A DNA stretch of 64,000 bases, taken from Pseudomonas protegens CHA0. GTDB lineage: Bacteria > Pseudomonadota > Gammaproteobacteria > Pseudomonadales > Pseudomonadaceae. The DNA lies in assembly GCF_000397205.1 (NCBI RefSeq), contig NC_021237.1, positions 6,641,001 to 6,705,000 of the forward strand, in the 5' to 3' direction. This document shows, one piece after another, positions 18,321 through 26,637 of the stretch. Each line of letters opens with the position of its first letter. The stretch's first letter is position 1. The notes under the pieces were generated by a model, which saw only the letters and a program-made list of their open reading frames with translations, searched no databases and was not told where the DNA came from. A program made the position numbers and the translations under genes.

Positions 18321-19889
18321 TTGAACCCTATACAGGCCTTCACCTGGCTTCTGCTGCTGAGCCTCGGGCTGGGCGGCTGCGCTACCCGCGAGGTGCCGTA
18401 CCAACCCAGCCAGGCCCTGCCCGCCCGTGATTCGGGCTTTGCCCAGTCGATCCGGGCCCAGGCCGCACCCTACCAGGGGCGTTCCGGCTTTCGCCTGCTA
18501 CCCAACAGCACCGAAGCGTTCATGGCCCGCGCCGAGCTGATCCGCAACGCGCAAAGCAGCCTCGACCTGCAGTACTACATCGTCCACGACGGCATCAGCA
18601 CCCGCATGCTGGTGGACGAGCTGCTCAAGGCCGCCGACCGTGGCGTGCGGGTACGCATCCTGCTGGACGACACCACCAGCGACGGCCTGGACCAGATCAT
18701 CGCCACCCTGGCCGCCCACCCGCAGATCCAGATCCGCCTGTTCAACCCTCTGCACCTGGGCCGCAGCACCGGCCTGACCCGGGCCATGGGCCGCCTGTTC
18801 AACCTGTCGCAGCAGCATCGGCGGATGCACAACAAGCTCTGGCTGGCAGACAACAGCGTGGCCATCGTGGGCGGGCGCAACCTGGGGGATGAATACTTCG
18901 ACGCCCAGCCCAACCTGAATTTCACCGACATCGACATGTTCAGCGTGGGTCCGGTGGCCGAGCAACTGGGCCACAGCTTCGACCAGTACTGGAACAGCGC
19001 CCTGAGCCGCCCCATCGGCGAGTTCCTGTCCAGCACACCTTCCACCAAGGCGCTGGACAACACCCGGCTGCGCCTCGAGGAATCCTTGCAGGACAGCCGC
19101 CGGCAGAACCAGGCGCTGTACCGGCAGTTAATGACCTACCAGACCCAGCCGCGCATGGACATCTGGCGCAAGGAACTGATCTGGGCCTGGAACCAGGCCC
19201 TGTGGGACGCTCCGGCCAAGGTCCTGGCCAAGGGTGACCCCGACCCGCACCTGCTGCTCACCACCCAGCTGGCACCGGAACTGAGCGGGGTCGGCAAGGA
19301 GCTGATCATGATCTCGGCCTACTTCGTTCCGGGGCAGCCTGGGCTGGTGTACCTGACCGGGCGCGCGGACGCCGGAGTCTCGGTGAGCCTGTTGACCAAC
19401 TCCCTGGAAGCCACCGACGTGCCAGTGGTGCATGGCGGCTATGCGCCCTATCGCAAGGCATTGCTGGAACATGGAGTGAAGCTCTACGAACTGCGCCGAC
19501 AACCCGGCGAGCGCGGTGGCAGCGGGCCGCACCTGTTCCACAGCGGCTCCTACAAGGGCTCCGACTCCAGCCTGCACAGCAAGGCGATGATCTTCGACCG
19601 ACGAAAGAGCTTCATCGGCTCGTTCAACTTCGACCCCCGTTCGGTGCTGTGGAACACCGAGGTCGGGGTGCTGGTGGACAGCCCCGAGCTGGCTGAACAT
19701 GTCCGCGCCCTGGCCCTGCAGGGGATGGCGCCGGCCCTGAGCTACCAGGTCAAGCTGCTGGACGGCAAGCTGGTCTGGGTGACCGAGGACCAGGGCCAGT
19801 TGCACAGCCTGGGCCATGAACCCGGTAACTGGTGGCGCCGCTTCAATGCCTGGCTGAGCACCCGCATCGGCCTGGAACGCATGCTCTGA
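18321..19889 (+). CDS. Phospholipase D-family lipoprotein (cardiolipin synthase ClsC-like)
   Basis: 522 residues. A lipoprotein signal with lipobox LGGC at about residues 16-19 predicts attachment to an envelope membrane. Two HKD motifs are intact: H170-x-K in HNKLWLAD and H419-x-K in HSKAMIFD, each followed by a GG/GS-F/N element. This layout resembles YmdC/ClsC, which makes cardiolipin from phosphatidylglycerol and phosphatidylethanolamine, but a lipase role is possible. The only usable start is TTG at 18321, since nearby ATGs run into stops; the ribosome site is weak. It is convergent with the MFS gene, with four bases between stops. Confidence 0.87.
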   Translation: MNPIQAFTWLLLLSLGLGGCATREVPYQPSQALPARDSGFAQSIRAQAAPYQGRSGFRLLPNSTEAFMARAELIRNAQSSLDLQYYIVHDGISTRMLVDELLKAADRGVRVRILLDDTTSDGLDQIIATLAAHPQIQIRLFNPLHLGRSTGLTRAMGRLFNLSQQHRRMHNKLWLADNSVAIVGGRNLGDEYFDAQPNLNFTDIDMFSVGPVAEQLGHSFDQYWNSALSRPIGEFLSSTPSTKALDNTRLRLEESLQDSRRQNQALYRQLMTYQTQPRMDIWRKELIWAWNQALWDAPAKVLAKGDPDPHLLLTTQLAPELSGVGKELIMISAYFVPGQPGLVYLTGRADAGVSVSLLTNSLEATDVPVVHGGYAPYRKALLEHGVKLYELRRQPGERGGSGPHLFHSGSYKGSDSSLHSKAMIFDRRKSFIGSFNFDPRSVLWNTEVGVLVDSPELAEHVRALALQGMAPALSYQVKLLDGKLVWVTEDQGQLHSLGHEPGNWWRRFNAWLSTRIGLERML

Positions 19890-19893
19890 GTGG

Positions 19894-21039
19894 CTACAAC
19901 GCAGCCTGGGCTTCGCCAAAGGCCCCCTGGCGCAGCAGCAGGACAAGCAAGCCAAAAGCCCCGGCCGCCACCAGCAGCAACATGGCGTGGCCGCTCACCC
20001 ACTGGCTGCCGGCCCCTGCCACCAGCGGCCCGATCAGGCAGCCAATGCCCCAGAGCTGCGCCACATGGGCATTGGCCCGCACCAGTGCATCATCGCGGTA
20101 ACGCTCCCCGATCAGGATCAGCGACAAGGTGAACAAGCCCCCGGCGCTGGCCCCGAACAACACCCACAGTGGCCAGATCAGCACGGTGCCCAGCAACAGC
20201 GGAATGGCCAGGCTGGAACACAGCAGGATCACCGCGCAGCCGGTGAACAGGCCGCGCCGGGAAATCCGATCCGCCAGGGCGCCAATCGGCAGTTGCAAAA
20301 GTGCATCCCCCACCACCACGGTGCTGACCATGGCCAGGGCAATGTCTTCGGTGAACCCCTGGCTCAGGCAATATACCGGCAGCAGGGTCAGAATCAGCGC
20401 CTCGAAAGTAGCGAACAATGCAACTGCCCAGGCAATCGCCGGCAACTTCTGACAGAAGTGCCACAGGTCAAACAGGGTCACGCTGCACGACTCGGTGCTC
20501 GGCGCCCCGCTGCGCCCCAACAGCAGGAGCGGTGATACCACCAGCAAACCCACCGCGGTCCAGAAGCCGTAATCATGCTCAGTATCCAGCACGCCCAACA
20601 GCAGGGGCCCGGCCAGCTGGCTCAAGGCATAGCTTGCGCCATACAGCGCCACCAGCCGGCCACGCCACTGCTCCACCACCAGCTGATTGATCCAGCTTTC
20701 CCCCAGAATGAAGATGATGGTCAGGACCACTCCCAGTATCAGGCGCAGTACCAACCACAACGGATAGCTGGGCAGCAGCGCCAGCAAGGCAATGGAGATC
20801 GCCCCACCCCACAGGCACAGGCGCATCAGGCTGGCGGTGCCGAAGCGCGCCGCCAGGCGGCTGGAGATCTTCGCCCCGAGCAACACGCCAATGGCCGGCA
20901 TCGCCGCCACCACGCCAATTGCAAAAGGCCCGTAGCCCCAGCTTTCGAGACGAAACGACACCAGGGGCATGGTCACGCCCAGGGCCAGGCCGACACTCAA
21001 GACTGCGGCCAAAACGGCGAAATAGGTCGCCCAACGCAT
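19894..21039 (-). CDS. MFS transporter
   Basis: 381 residues with about 12 hydrophobic segments, of the small YcaD/YfkF-like MFS group (RWATYFAVLAAVLSVGLALG; LGAKISSRLAARFG in the loop between helices 2 and 3). The ATG at 21039 has CAGGAG seven bases upstream, so earlier in-frame starts are rejected. Substrate is unknown. It lies downstream of pauC on the same strand, but two strong hairpins in the 127-bp gap suggest separate or attenuated transcription. Confidence 0.88.
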   Translation of the reverse strand: MRWATYFAVLAAVLSVGLALGVTMPLVSFRLESWGYGPFAIGVVAAMPAIGVLLGAKISSRLAARFGTASLMRLCLWGGAISIALLALLPSYPLWLVLRLILGVVLTIIFILGESWINQLVVEQWRGRLVALYGASYALSQLAGPLLLGVLDTEHDYGFWTAVGLLVVSPLLLLGRSGAPSTESCSVTLFDLWHFCQKLPAIAWAVALFATFEALILTLLPVYCLSQGFTEDIALAMVSTVVVGDALLQLPIGALADRISRRGLFTGCAVILLCSSLAIPLLLGTVLIWPLWVLFGASAGGLFTLSLILIGERYRDDALVRANAHVAQLWGIGCLIGPLVAGAGSQWVSGHAMLLLVAAGAFGLLVLLLRQGAFGEAQAAL

Positions 21040-21084
21040 TTCCACGCTCCTGTGGATCATTGTTTCGCAAGGCACAGACAACAC

Positions 21085-21153
21085 AGCCGGACTCCCCTTG
21101 CGGAAAGTCCGGCTGCGCTATGGATCGACATCAGGCGGGGCACTGCCCCGCCT
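21085..21153. repeat. Two strong hairpins between pauC and the MFS gene
   Basis: AGCCGGACT/AGTCCGGCT (21085-21114) is a nine-bp inverted repeat. AGGCGGGGCA-C-TGCCCCGCCT (21133-21153) is a ten-bp perfect one with a single-base loop. They follow the pauC stop on the minus strand. Neither has a clean T run, so they may slow degradation or attenuate rather than terminate fully. Confidence 0.6.
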
Positions 21154-21166
21154 CAAACGACAAGAC

Positions 21167-22660
21167 TCAGAGCTTGATCCAGGTGGCTTTCAGCTCGGTG
21201 TACTTGTCGAACGCATGCAGCGACTTGTCGCGACCGTTGCCCGACTGCTTGAAGCCGCCGAACGGCGCGGTCATGTCGCCGCCGTCGTATTGGTTGACCC
21301 AGACGCTGCCGGCACGCAGGGCCTTGGCGGTCTGGTGGGCCTTGGAGATGTTGGCGGTCCACACCGCAGCTGCCAGGCCGTAAGGCGTGTCGTTGGCAAT
21401 CTGGATCGCCTCTTCCACGCTGTCGAAGGCGATCACCGACAGTACAGGGCCGAAGATCTCTTCCTGGGCGATTTTCATCGCGTTGCTGACACCATCGAAA
21501 ATGGTCGGCTCGACGTAGGTGCCACCGGTTTCTTCCAGGGTGCGCTTGCCACCGGCCACCAGCTTGGCGCCATCGGCATGCCCGGCTTCGATGTAGGACA
21601 GCACGGTGTTCATCTGCTGGGTGTCCACCAGGGCACCGACATTGGTGGCCGGGTCCAGCGGGTTGCCCGGCTTCCAGCCCTTGAGGGCCTCGATCACCAG
21701 CGGCAGGAATTTATCCTTGATGGAGCGCTCCACCAGCAGGCGCGAGCCGGCGGTGCAGACTTCGCCCTGGTTGAAGGCAATGGCGCTGGCGGCGGATTCG
21801 GCGGCGGCCTGCAGGTCCGGAGCATCGGCGAACACGATGTTCGGGCTCTTGCCGCCGGCTTCCAGCCACACGCGCTTCATGTTGGATTCGCCGGAGTAGA
21901 CCAGCAACTGCTTGGCGATCTTGGTGGAGCCGGTGAACACCAGGGTGTCCACGTCCATGTGCAGGGCCAGGGCCTTGCCGACGGTGTGGCCGTAGCCTGG
22001 CAGTACGTTGAACACGCCCGCCGGAATCCCGGCTTCCACTGCCAGGGCAGCGATGCGGATGGCGGTCAGCGGGGATTTTTCCGAAGGCTTGAGGATCACC
22101 GAGTTACCGGTGGACAGGGCCGGGCCCAGTTTCCAGCAAGCCATCATCAGGGGGAAGTTCCACGGCACGATGGCCGCGACCACGCCTACCGGCTCACGGG
22201 TGACCAGGCCCAACTGGTCGTGAGGGGTGGCAGCGACTTCATCGTAGATCTTGTCGATGGCCTCGCCGCTCCAGCTCAGGGCCTGGGCGGCGCCGGGAAC
22301 GTCGATATCCAGGGAGTCGCTGATGGGCTTGCCCATGTCCAGGGTTTCCAGGAGCGCGAGTTCTTCAGCGTGCTGCTTCAACAGGCCGGCAAAGCGGATC
22401 ATCACCGACTTGCGCTTGGCCGGCGCCAGGCGCGACCAGGCGCCGGAGTTGAAGGTGGCGCGGGCGTTTTCCACGGCGCGCTGGGCATCGGCGGCATCAC
22501 AGCTGGCGATGGTCGCCAGTACGCGACCGTCTACCGGGCTGATGCATTCGAAGGTGTCGCTGGAAGCCGATGCGGTGTATTCGCCGTTGATGTAGGCACG
22601 ACCTTCGATTTTCAGGTCGCGGGCACGTTGTTCCCAGTCGGCACGAGTCAGGGTGGTCAT
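21167..22660 (-). CDS. pauC: Aldehyde dehydrogenase of polyamine catabolism (PauC/KauB-like)
   Basis: 497 residues. The catalytic residues are present: N168 in PWNF, E267 in LEAGGKSP and C302 in GEVCTAGS. The family oxidises gamma-glutamyl-aminobutyraldehyde and related aldehydes (in P. aeruginosa also 4-guanidinobutyraldehyde) with NAD(P)+. It would act directly after the flavoprotein encoded at 15.1 kb. It is divergent from a small cupin gene with a 238-bp control region. Regulation by the PauR-type repressor at 10.4 kb is inferred from P. aeruginosa. Confidence 0.9.
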   Translation of the reverse strand: MTTLTRADWEQRARDLKIEGRAYINGEYTASASSDTFECISPVDGRVLATIASCDAADAQRAVENARATFNSGAWSRLAPAKRKSVMIRFAGLLKQHAEELALLETLDMGKPISDSLDIDVPGAAQALSWSGEAIDKIYDEVAATPHDQLGLVTREPVGVVAAIVPWNFPLMMACWKLGPALSTGNSVILKPSEKSPLTAIRIAALAVEAGIPAGVFNVLPGYGHTVGKALALHMDVDTLVFTGSTKIAKQLLVYSGESNMKRVWLEAGGKSPNIVFADAPDLQAAAESAASAIAFNQGEVCTAGSRLLVERSIKDKFLPLVIEALKGWKPGNPLDPATNVGALVDTQQMNTVLSYIEAGHADGAKLVAGGKRTLEETGGTYVEPTIFDGVSNAMKIAQEEIFGPVLSVIAFDSVEEAIQIANDTPYGLAAAVWTANISKAHQTAKALRAGSVWVNQYDGGDMTAPFGGFKQSGNGRDKSLHAFDKYTELKATWIKL

Positions 22661-22898
22661 ACGAGTGTCCTCCTCTTATTTGTATACAAGCGCCATGCGA
22701 ACTACGCCGGCACTGCTGAAGAATTCTGCCCGGCCAGCCTGTTTTCGGCCAAAGGCACCCGCCACCCTAAACCAGCGACACCTGTACTTTCAATATATTT
22801 GACAAAGCCCGGGCAAACGCCATTGCTATGTGCATTTTAATAAACATAGACTTTGGCCTTCATAGCCACTCGCGCCGCAATCACGGGGGAATACAACA

Positions 22899-23261
22899 AT
22901 GAGCATCCACAACGTCGTCGACTTCAGCCAGGCCACCACCGAGGGCGAACGCTACCGCCCCGCTGCGGAAAAAATCCTCAAGGGCGACCCCGAGCAGGCG
23001 GTGTTCAACCATTACGCCAGCCCGTGCGGCCAGCTCAATGCCGGGATCTGGGAAGGCGCCGTAGGCCAGTGGACGGTGAACTTCACCGAGCACGAATACT
23101 GCGAGATCCTCCAGGGCGTATCGGTACTGCGTGATCACGACGGCAATGCCAAGACTCTGCGAGTCGGCGACCGCTTCGTGATCCCGGCCGGCTTCAAGGG
23201 CACCTGGGAAGTGCTGGAGCCCTGCCGCAAGGTCTATGTGGCCTTCGAACAGAAAGCCTGA
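22899..23261 (+). CDS. Small cupin-domain protein (DUF861 type)
   Basis: 120 residues forming one cupin barrel, with VNFTEHEYCEILQG, LRDHDGNAKTLRVGD and VIPAGFKGTWEVLE as the conserved strands. These proteins are common next to polyamine genes in pseudomonads and this one is divergent from pauC, so a role in the same pathway is likely, but no reaction is known. A TTGACA at 22799 could be the -35 element of its promoter. The gene ends at a terminator shared with rpmG. Confidence 0.85.
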   Translation: MSIHNVVDFSQATTEGERYRPAAEKILKGDPEQAVFNHYASPCGQLNAGIWEGAVGQWTVNFTEHEYCEILQGVSVLRDHDGNAKTLRVGDRFVIPAGFKGTWEVLEPCRKVYVAFEQKA

Positions 23262-23271
23262 ATCCCGGGCA

Positions 23272-23302
23272 CAAAAAAACCCGCTTGAAGGCGGGTTTTT
23301 TT
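23272..23302. terminator. Shared terminator of the cupin gene and rpmBG
   Basis: A tract of seven A, a short CCGC/GCGG stem around TTGAAG, and a tract of seven T. It lies between two convergent genes and is functional-looking on both strands. Confidence 0.85.
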
Positions 23303-23319
23303 GTCAGAAGAAAAATCAA

Positions 23320-23475
23320 TTACTTGATTTTGCCTTCCTTGTAGATCACGTGCTTGCGAACAACCGGATCATATTTCTTGATCTCGATTTTGTCCGGAGT
23401 AGTACGCTTGTTCTTGTCGGTAGTGTAGAAGTGACCAGTACCGGCGCTCGAGATCAAACGAATCAATTCACGCAT
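23320..23475 (-). CDS. rpmG: 50S ribosomal protein L33
   Basis: 51 residues, found by reading the minus strand: starts [20 protein letters not shown] and ends EGKIK, the standard L33 sequence. It has the non-zinc form, without the paired cysteines. It follows rpmB by 11 bp in the usual rpmB-rpmG pair. Confidence 0.96.
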   Translation of the reverse strand: MRELIRLISSAGTGHFYTTDKNKRTTPDKIEIKKYDPVVRKHVIYKEGKIK

Positions 23476-23486
23476 GATTAGCTCCC

Positions 23487-23723
23487 TTAAACCTTGCCGC
23501 CATCGCGACGGATTTCGGCCAGCACGACATCAATGCCGCGCTTGTCGATGATACGCATGCCTTTGGCAGATACGCGCAGACGCACAAAACGTTTCTCGGA
23601 CTCAACCCAGAAGCGGTGATGCTGCAGGTTCGGCAGGAAACGACGACGGGTTTTGTTGTTTGCGTGGGAAATGTTATTCCCAGTCACCGGACCCTTACCG
23701 GTAACTTGACAGACTCTAGACAT
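23487..23723 (-). CDS. rpmB: 50S ribosomal protein L28
   Basis: 78 residues with the canonical start [20 protein letters not shown] and the end [14 protein letters not shown]. It is a large-subunit protein and the first gene of rpmBG. A good sigma-70 promoter lies about 150 bp upstream on the minus strand, leaving a leader of roughly 140 nt with overlapping hairpins immediately before the start. Confidence 0.97.
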   Translation of the reverse strand: MSRVCQVTGKGPVTGNNISHANNKTRRRFLPNLQHHRFWVESEKRFVRLRVSAKGMRIIDKRGIDVVLAEIRRDGGKV

Positions 23724-23743
23724 GCCTCAGCCCTCTAAAACCA

Positions 23744-23767
23744 CATGCCCAACCCGGCATGGGTTGG
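23744..23767 (-). promoter_or_regulatory. Mutually exclusive hairpins in the rpmB leader
   Basis: CATGCC (23744-23749) pairs with GGCATG (23756-23761). CCAACCC (23749-23755) pairs with GGGTTGG (23761-23767). The two stems share bases, so only one can form. They lie 21 bases before the rpmB start on the minus strand, where a switch would affect translation initiation. Function is inferred. Confidence 0.4.
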
Positions 23768-23871
23768 CCGCTTAATCTCTCAGTCATTTGGCGCCAGGCG
23801 CCGCGTTTCTTTAGGGTCTTACCGGCTACACCTACAAGCGAAGGAACCGGGCCCCTAGAAAAGAGCGCTGC

Positions 23872-23900
23872 TTTATACCAGAAAGACCCCAGAGCAACAA
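23872..23900 (-). promoter_or_regulatory. Sigma-70 promoter for rpmBG
   Basis: On the minus strand TTGTTG (23895-23900) and TATAAA (23872-23877) are separated by exactly 17 bases. Transcription would start near 23865, about 140 nt before rpmB. Confidence 0.65.
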
Positions 23901-24198
23901 CAACCGCTGTGCCCAGGATGACGAAAAGTCCTGATTTTCTTGCGCCGGACGCCTGCGGCAAAGGCTACCGCAGAAATCTACCGCTCGTCGCAGAATATAT
24001 TTCTCCCGATACCCCAGGCACAAAACCGCCATTGGGCGCGGTCATGCCTGCGGAAAATCACGCCTGGAACCCCGGCCGAGCCCGAGGTTTCGTCACTCGA
24101 TACAAAAGGGATAGTCATTTTACAAAGAGCCCACTAGGGTAAGGCATTTCCAGACTGCACTCGCAGATGGGCTTTCGATCTGCACAAGGAACCCGACC

Positions 24199-25782
24199 AT
24201 GCGTCTTGCCGCCCTCCCGCTCCTGCTCGCCCCTCTCCTGAGCCCCCTGGCCCAGGCTGCCGCGCTGAGCGTCTGCACCGAAGCCAGCCCGGAGGGCTTC
24301 GACGTGGTGCAGTACAACTCACTGACCACCACCAACGCATCCGCCGACGTGCTGATGAACCGCCTGGTGGAGTTCGACGCTGATAGCGGCAAGGTAGTCC
24401 CCAGCCTTGCCGACAGCTGGGAGGTCTCTGCCGACGGCCTGACCTACGTGTTCAAACTGCACCCCAAGGTCAAGTTCCACCGCACCGAGTATTTCAACCC
24501 CAGCCGCGAGCTGACCGCCGAAGACGTCAAGTTCAGCTTCGAGCGCATGCTCGATCCGGCCCATCCGTGGCACAAGATCGCCCAGAGCGGCTTTCCCCAC
24601 GCCCAGTCCCTGCAGTTGCCCAGCCTGATCAAGAAGATCGATGCCCTGGACCCGTTGACCGTACGCTTTACCCTGGACCACGCCGATTCGACCTTCCTCG
24701 CCACCCTGAGCATGGGCTTCGCCTCGATCTACTCGGCGGAGTACGCCGAGCAACTGCTCAAGGCCGGCACTCCGGAGAAGCTCAACAGCCAGCCGATCGG
24801 CAGCGGCCCATTCATCTTCGGGCGCTTCCAGAAAGACGCCTCGATCCGCTACAAGGCCAACCGCGACTACTTTGCCGGCAAGCCTGCGGTCGATTCGCTG
24901 ATCTTTGCCATCACCCCGGACGCCAACGTGCGCCTGCAGAAGCTGCGCCGCAACGAGTGCCAGATCGCGCTGTCGCCCAAGCCCCTGGATGTCCAGGCCG
25001 CCAGCGAGGATCCGGCACTGAAGGTCGAGCACACCGCAGCCTTCATGACCGCCTTCGTCGCCATCAACAGCCAGCACCCACCCCTGGACAAACCCGAGGT
25101 ACGCCAGGCAATCAACCTGGCCTTCGACAAGGGCAGCTACCTCAAGGCGGTCTTTGAAGGCACCGCCGAAGCCGCCAACGGCCCTTACCCGCCCAATACC
25201 TGGAGCTACGCCAAGGACCTGCCCGGGTACGCCCACGACCCGGAAAAGGCTCGCCAACTGCTGGCCAAGGCTGGCCTGAAGAACGGCTTCCAGACCACCC
25301 TCTGGACCCGCCCTTCTGGCAGCCTGCTCAACCCCAACCCCAGCCTGGGCGCACAGTTGCTGCAATCGGACCTGGCCCAAGTGGGGATCCAGGCGGAAAT
25401 CCGCGTGATCGAATGGGGTGAACTGATCCGCCGCGCCAAGGCCGGCGAGCACGACCTGCTGTTCATGGGCTGGGCTGGCGACAACGGCGACCCGGATAAC
25501 TTCCTCTCGCCACAGTTCACCTGCGCCGCCGTCAAGTCCGGCACCAACTTCGCCCGCTACTGCGACCAGAACCTGGATAAGCTGATCACGGCCGGCAAGA
25601 CCACCAGCGAACAGGGTGTGCGCAGCAAGCTGTACCAACAGGCCCAGACCCAGATCCAGCAGCAGGCGCTGTGGCTGCCCCTGGCACACCCGACCGCTTT
25701 CGCCCTGACTCGCAAGCAGGTCGAGGGCTACCAGGTGAGCCCCTTCGGGCGCCAGGACTATTCGAAAGTCAGCATCAAGTGA
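24199..25782 (+). CDS. ABC transporter substrate-binding protein, dipeptide type
   Basis: 527 residues. A signal peptide ends near residue 22 (SPLAQAAA) and the rest is a family 5 periplasmic binding protein, like DppA/OppA: LADSWEVSADGLTYVFKLHP, ELTAEDVKFSFERML and LLFMGWAGDNGDPDNFLSP. It should bind short peptides or amino-acid derivatives in the periplasm. No permease or ATPase gene lies next to it, so it must deliver to a transporter encoded elsewhere. P. aeruginosa PA5317, in the same place, is an orphan DppA-like protein serving the DppBCDF transporter (recalled). The ribosome site is AAGGAA. Confidence 0.92.
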   Translation: MRLAALPLLLAPLLSPLAQAAALSVCTEASPEGFDVVQYNSLTTTNASADVLMNRLVEFDADSGKVVPSLADSWEVSADGLTYVFKLHPKVKFHRTEYFNPSRELTAEDVKFSFERMLDPAHPWHKIAQSGFPHAQSLQLPSLIKKIDALDPLTVRFTLDHADSTFLATLSMGFASIYSAEYAEQLLKAGTPEKLNSQPIGSGPFIFGRFQKDASIRYKANRDYFAGKPAVDSLIFAITPDANVRLQKLRRNECQIALSPKPLDVQAASEDPALKVEHTAAFMTAFVAINSQHPPLDKPEVRQAINLAFDKGSYLKAVFEGTAEAANGPYPPNTWSYAKDLPGYAHDPEKARQLLAKAGLKNGFQTTLWTRPSGSLLNPNPSLGAQLLQSDLAQVGIQAEIRVIEWGELIRRAKAGEHDLLFMGWAGDNGDPDNFLSPQFTCAAVKSGTNFARYCDQNLDKLITAGKTTSEQGVRSKLYQQAQTQIQQQALWLPLAHPTAFALTRKQVEGYQVSPFGRQDYSKVSIK

Positions 25783-25830
25783 ACTGCCGGCCGGCTTCAA
25801 GGCCCACCCAGGCCTTGAAGCCGGCCGCAT

Positions 25831-26505
25831 TCAGATCCAGCCGTACTCGGCCATCGACAGCGGGTCGCCCTCCCCCACGATGAAGTGGTCCAGCACCCGC
25901 ACATCGATCAACTCCAGTGCCTCCTGCAAACGTCGGGTCACTACCCGGTCGGCCGGGCTGGGCTCGCAAATGCCTGACGGGTGGTTGTGGCAGAGGATCA
26001 CCGCCGCTGCATTGTGCGCCAGGGCGCGCTTGATCACCTGCCGCGGGTACACCGTGGTGCTGTCGATGGAGCCCTGAAACAGCACTTCGAAGGTCAGTAC
26101 ACGATGCCGCGTGTCGAGAAACAGGCAACCGAACACTTCATGGGGCTCGTGGCGCAGCATCGACTTCAGGTAATCGCGCACCACCAGCGGGTTCTCCAAC
26201 GCGGACTGGCGATGCAGTTTCTCCGCCAGATGCCGTCGGGCCATTTCCAGCACCGCCTGCAACAAGGCGTACTTGGCCGGGCCCAGCCCCAGTTGGCGGG
26301 TGAAGGTCAGTTGATCGGCCTCCAGCAGCCTGCGCAGGCTGCCAAAGCGCCGCAACAGATGCCGCGCCAGGTCCACCGCGCTTTTACCGGCCACCCCGGT
26401 GCGCAGGAAAATAGCCAGTAGCTCGGCGTCGGAAAGGCTGATGGCGCCCTGCTCCAGAAGCCGTTCCCGCGGACGCTCCGCCGCGGGCCAGTCACGAATA
26501 CTCAT
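25831..26505 (-). CDS. radC: RadC family JAB-domain protein
   Basis: 224 residues. The N-terminal part has the RadC helix-hairpin region ([20 protein letters not shown]) and the C-terminal half is a JAB1/MPN-type domain with the metal motif HNHPSG followed by an Asp in SPADR. The name is historical; a direct role in DNA repair is not established. I chose the ATG at 26505, with GGGAGG four bases upstream, over the GTG one codon earlier. It is divergent from coaBC as in most gammaproteobacteria. Confidence 0.93.
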   Translation of the reverse strand: MSIRDWPAAERPRERLLEQGAISLSDAELLAIFLRTGVAGKSAVDLARHLLRRFGSLRRLLEADQLTFTRQLGLGPAKYALLQAVLEMARRHLAEKLHRQSALENPLVVRDYLKSMLRHEPHEVFGCLFLDTRHRVLTFEVLFQGSIDSTTVYPRQVIKRALAHNAAAVILCHNHPSGICEPSPADRVVTRRLQEALELIDVRVLDHFIVGEGDPLSMAEYGWI

Positions 26506-26637
26506 CACACCTCCCTGTGCATGGCGCCGCTGTTCGACAGCGGGCGCTGTGCTATCTTAGCCCCCTCTTTTTTGCGTGGTATTTCACCTGGGGAGGGGGC
26601 ATGCCACGCAGCAATCACTGAACGGAAAGACAGGCCT

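Larger units (their letters stand above)
23724..24198. other. 475-bp intergenic region, rpmB leader plus upstream region of the binding-protein gene
   Basis: No convincing gene is present. The left part holds the rpmB promoter and leader, including two alternative hairpins and a doubled GGCGCC palindrome at 23790-23802. The right part precedes the binding-protein gene at 24199, which has AAGGAA as its ribosome site; I see no clear promoter there. An open frame of 127 codons on the plus strand lacks a ribosome site and protein-like composition. Confidence 0.6.

Noticed and set aside
18321..19889. PLD-type T6SS effector
   Set aside because: It has a lipoprotein signal, sits far from the secretion operon, and has no immunity gene or VgrG beside it.
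23759..24142. 127-codon open frame upstream of the binding-protein gene
   Set aside because: No ribosome site, Pro/Arg/Lys-rich non-protein-like sequence, and it overlaps the rpmB promoter and leader.
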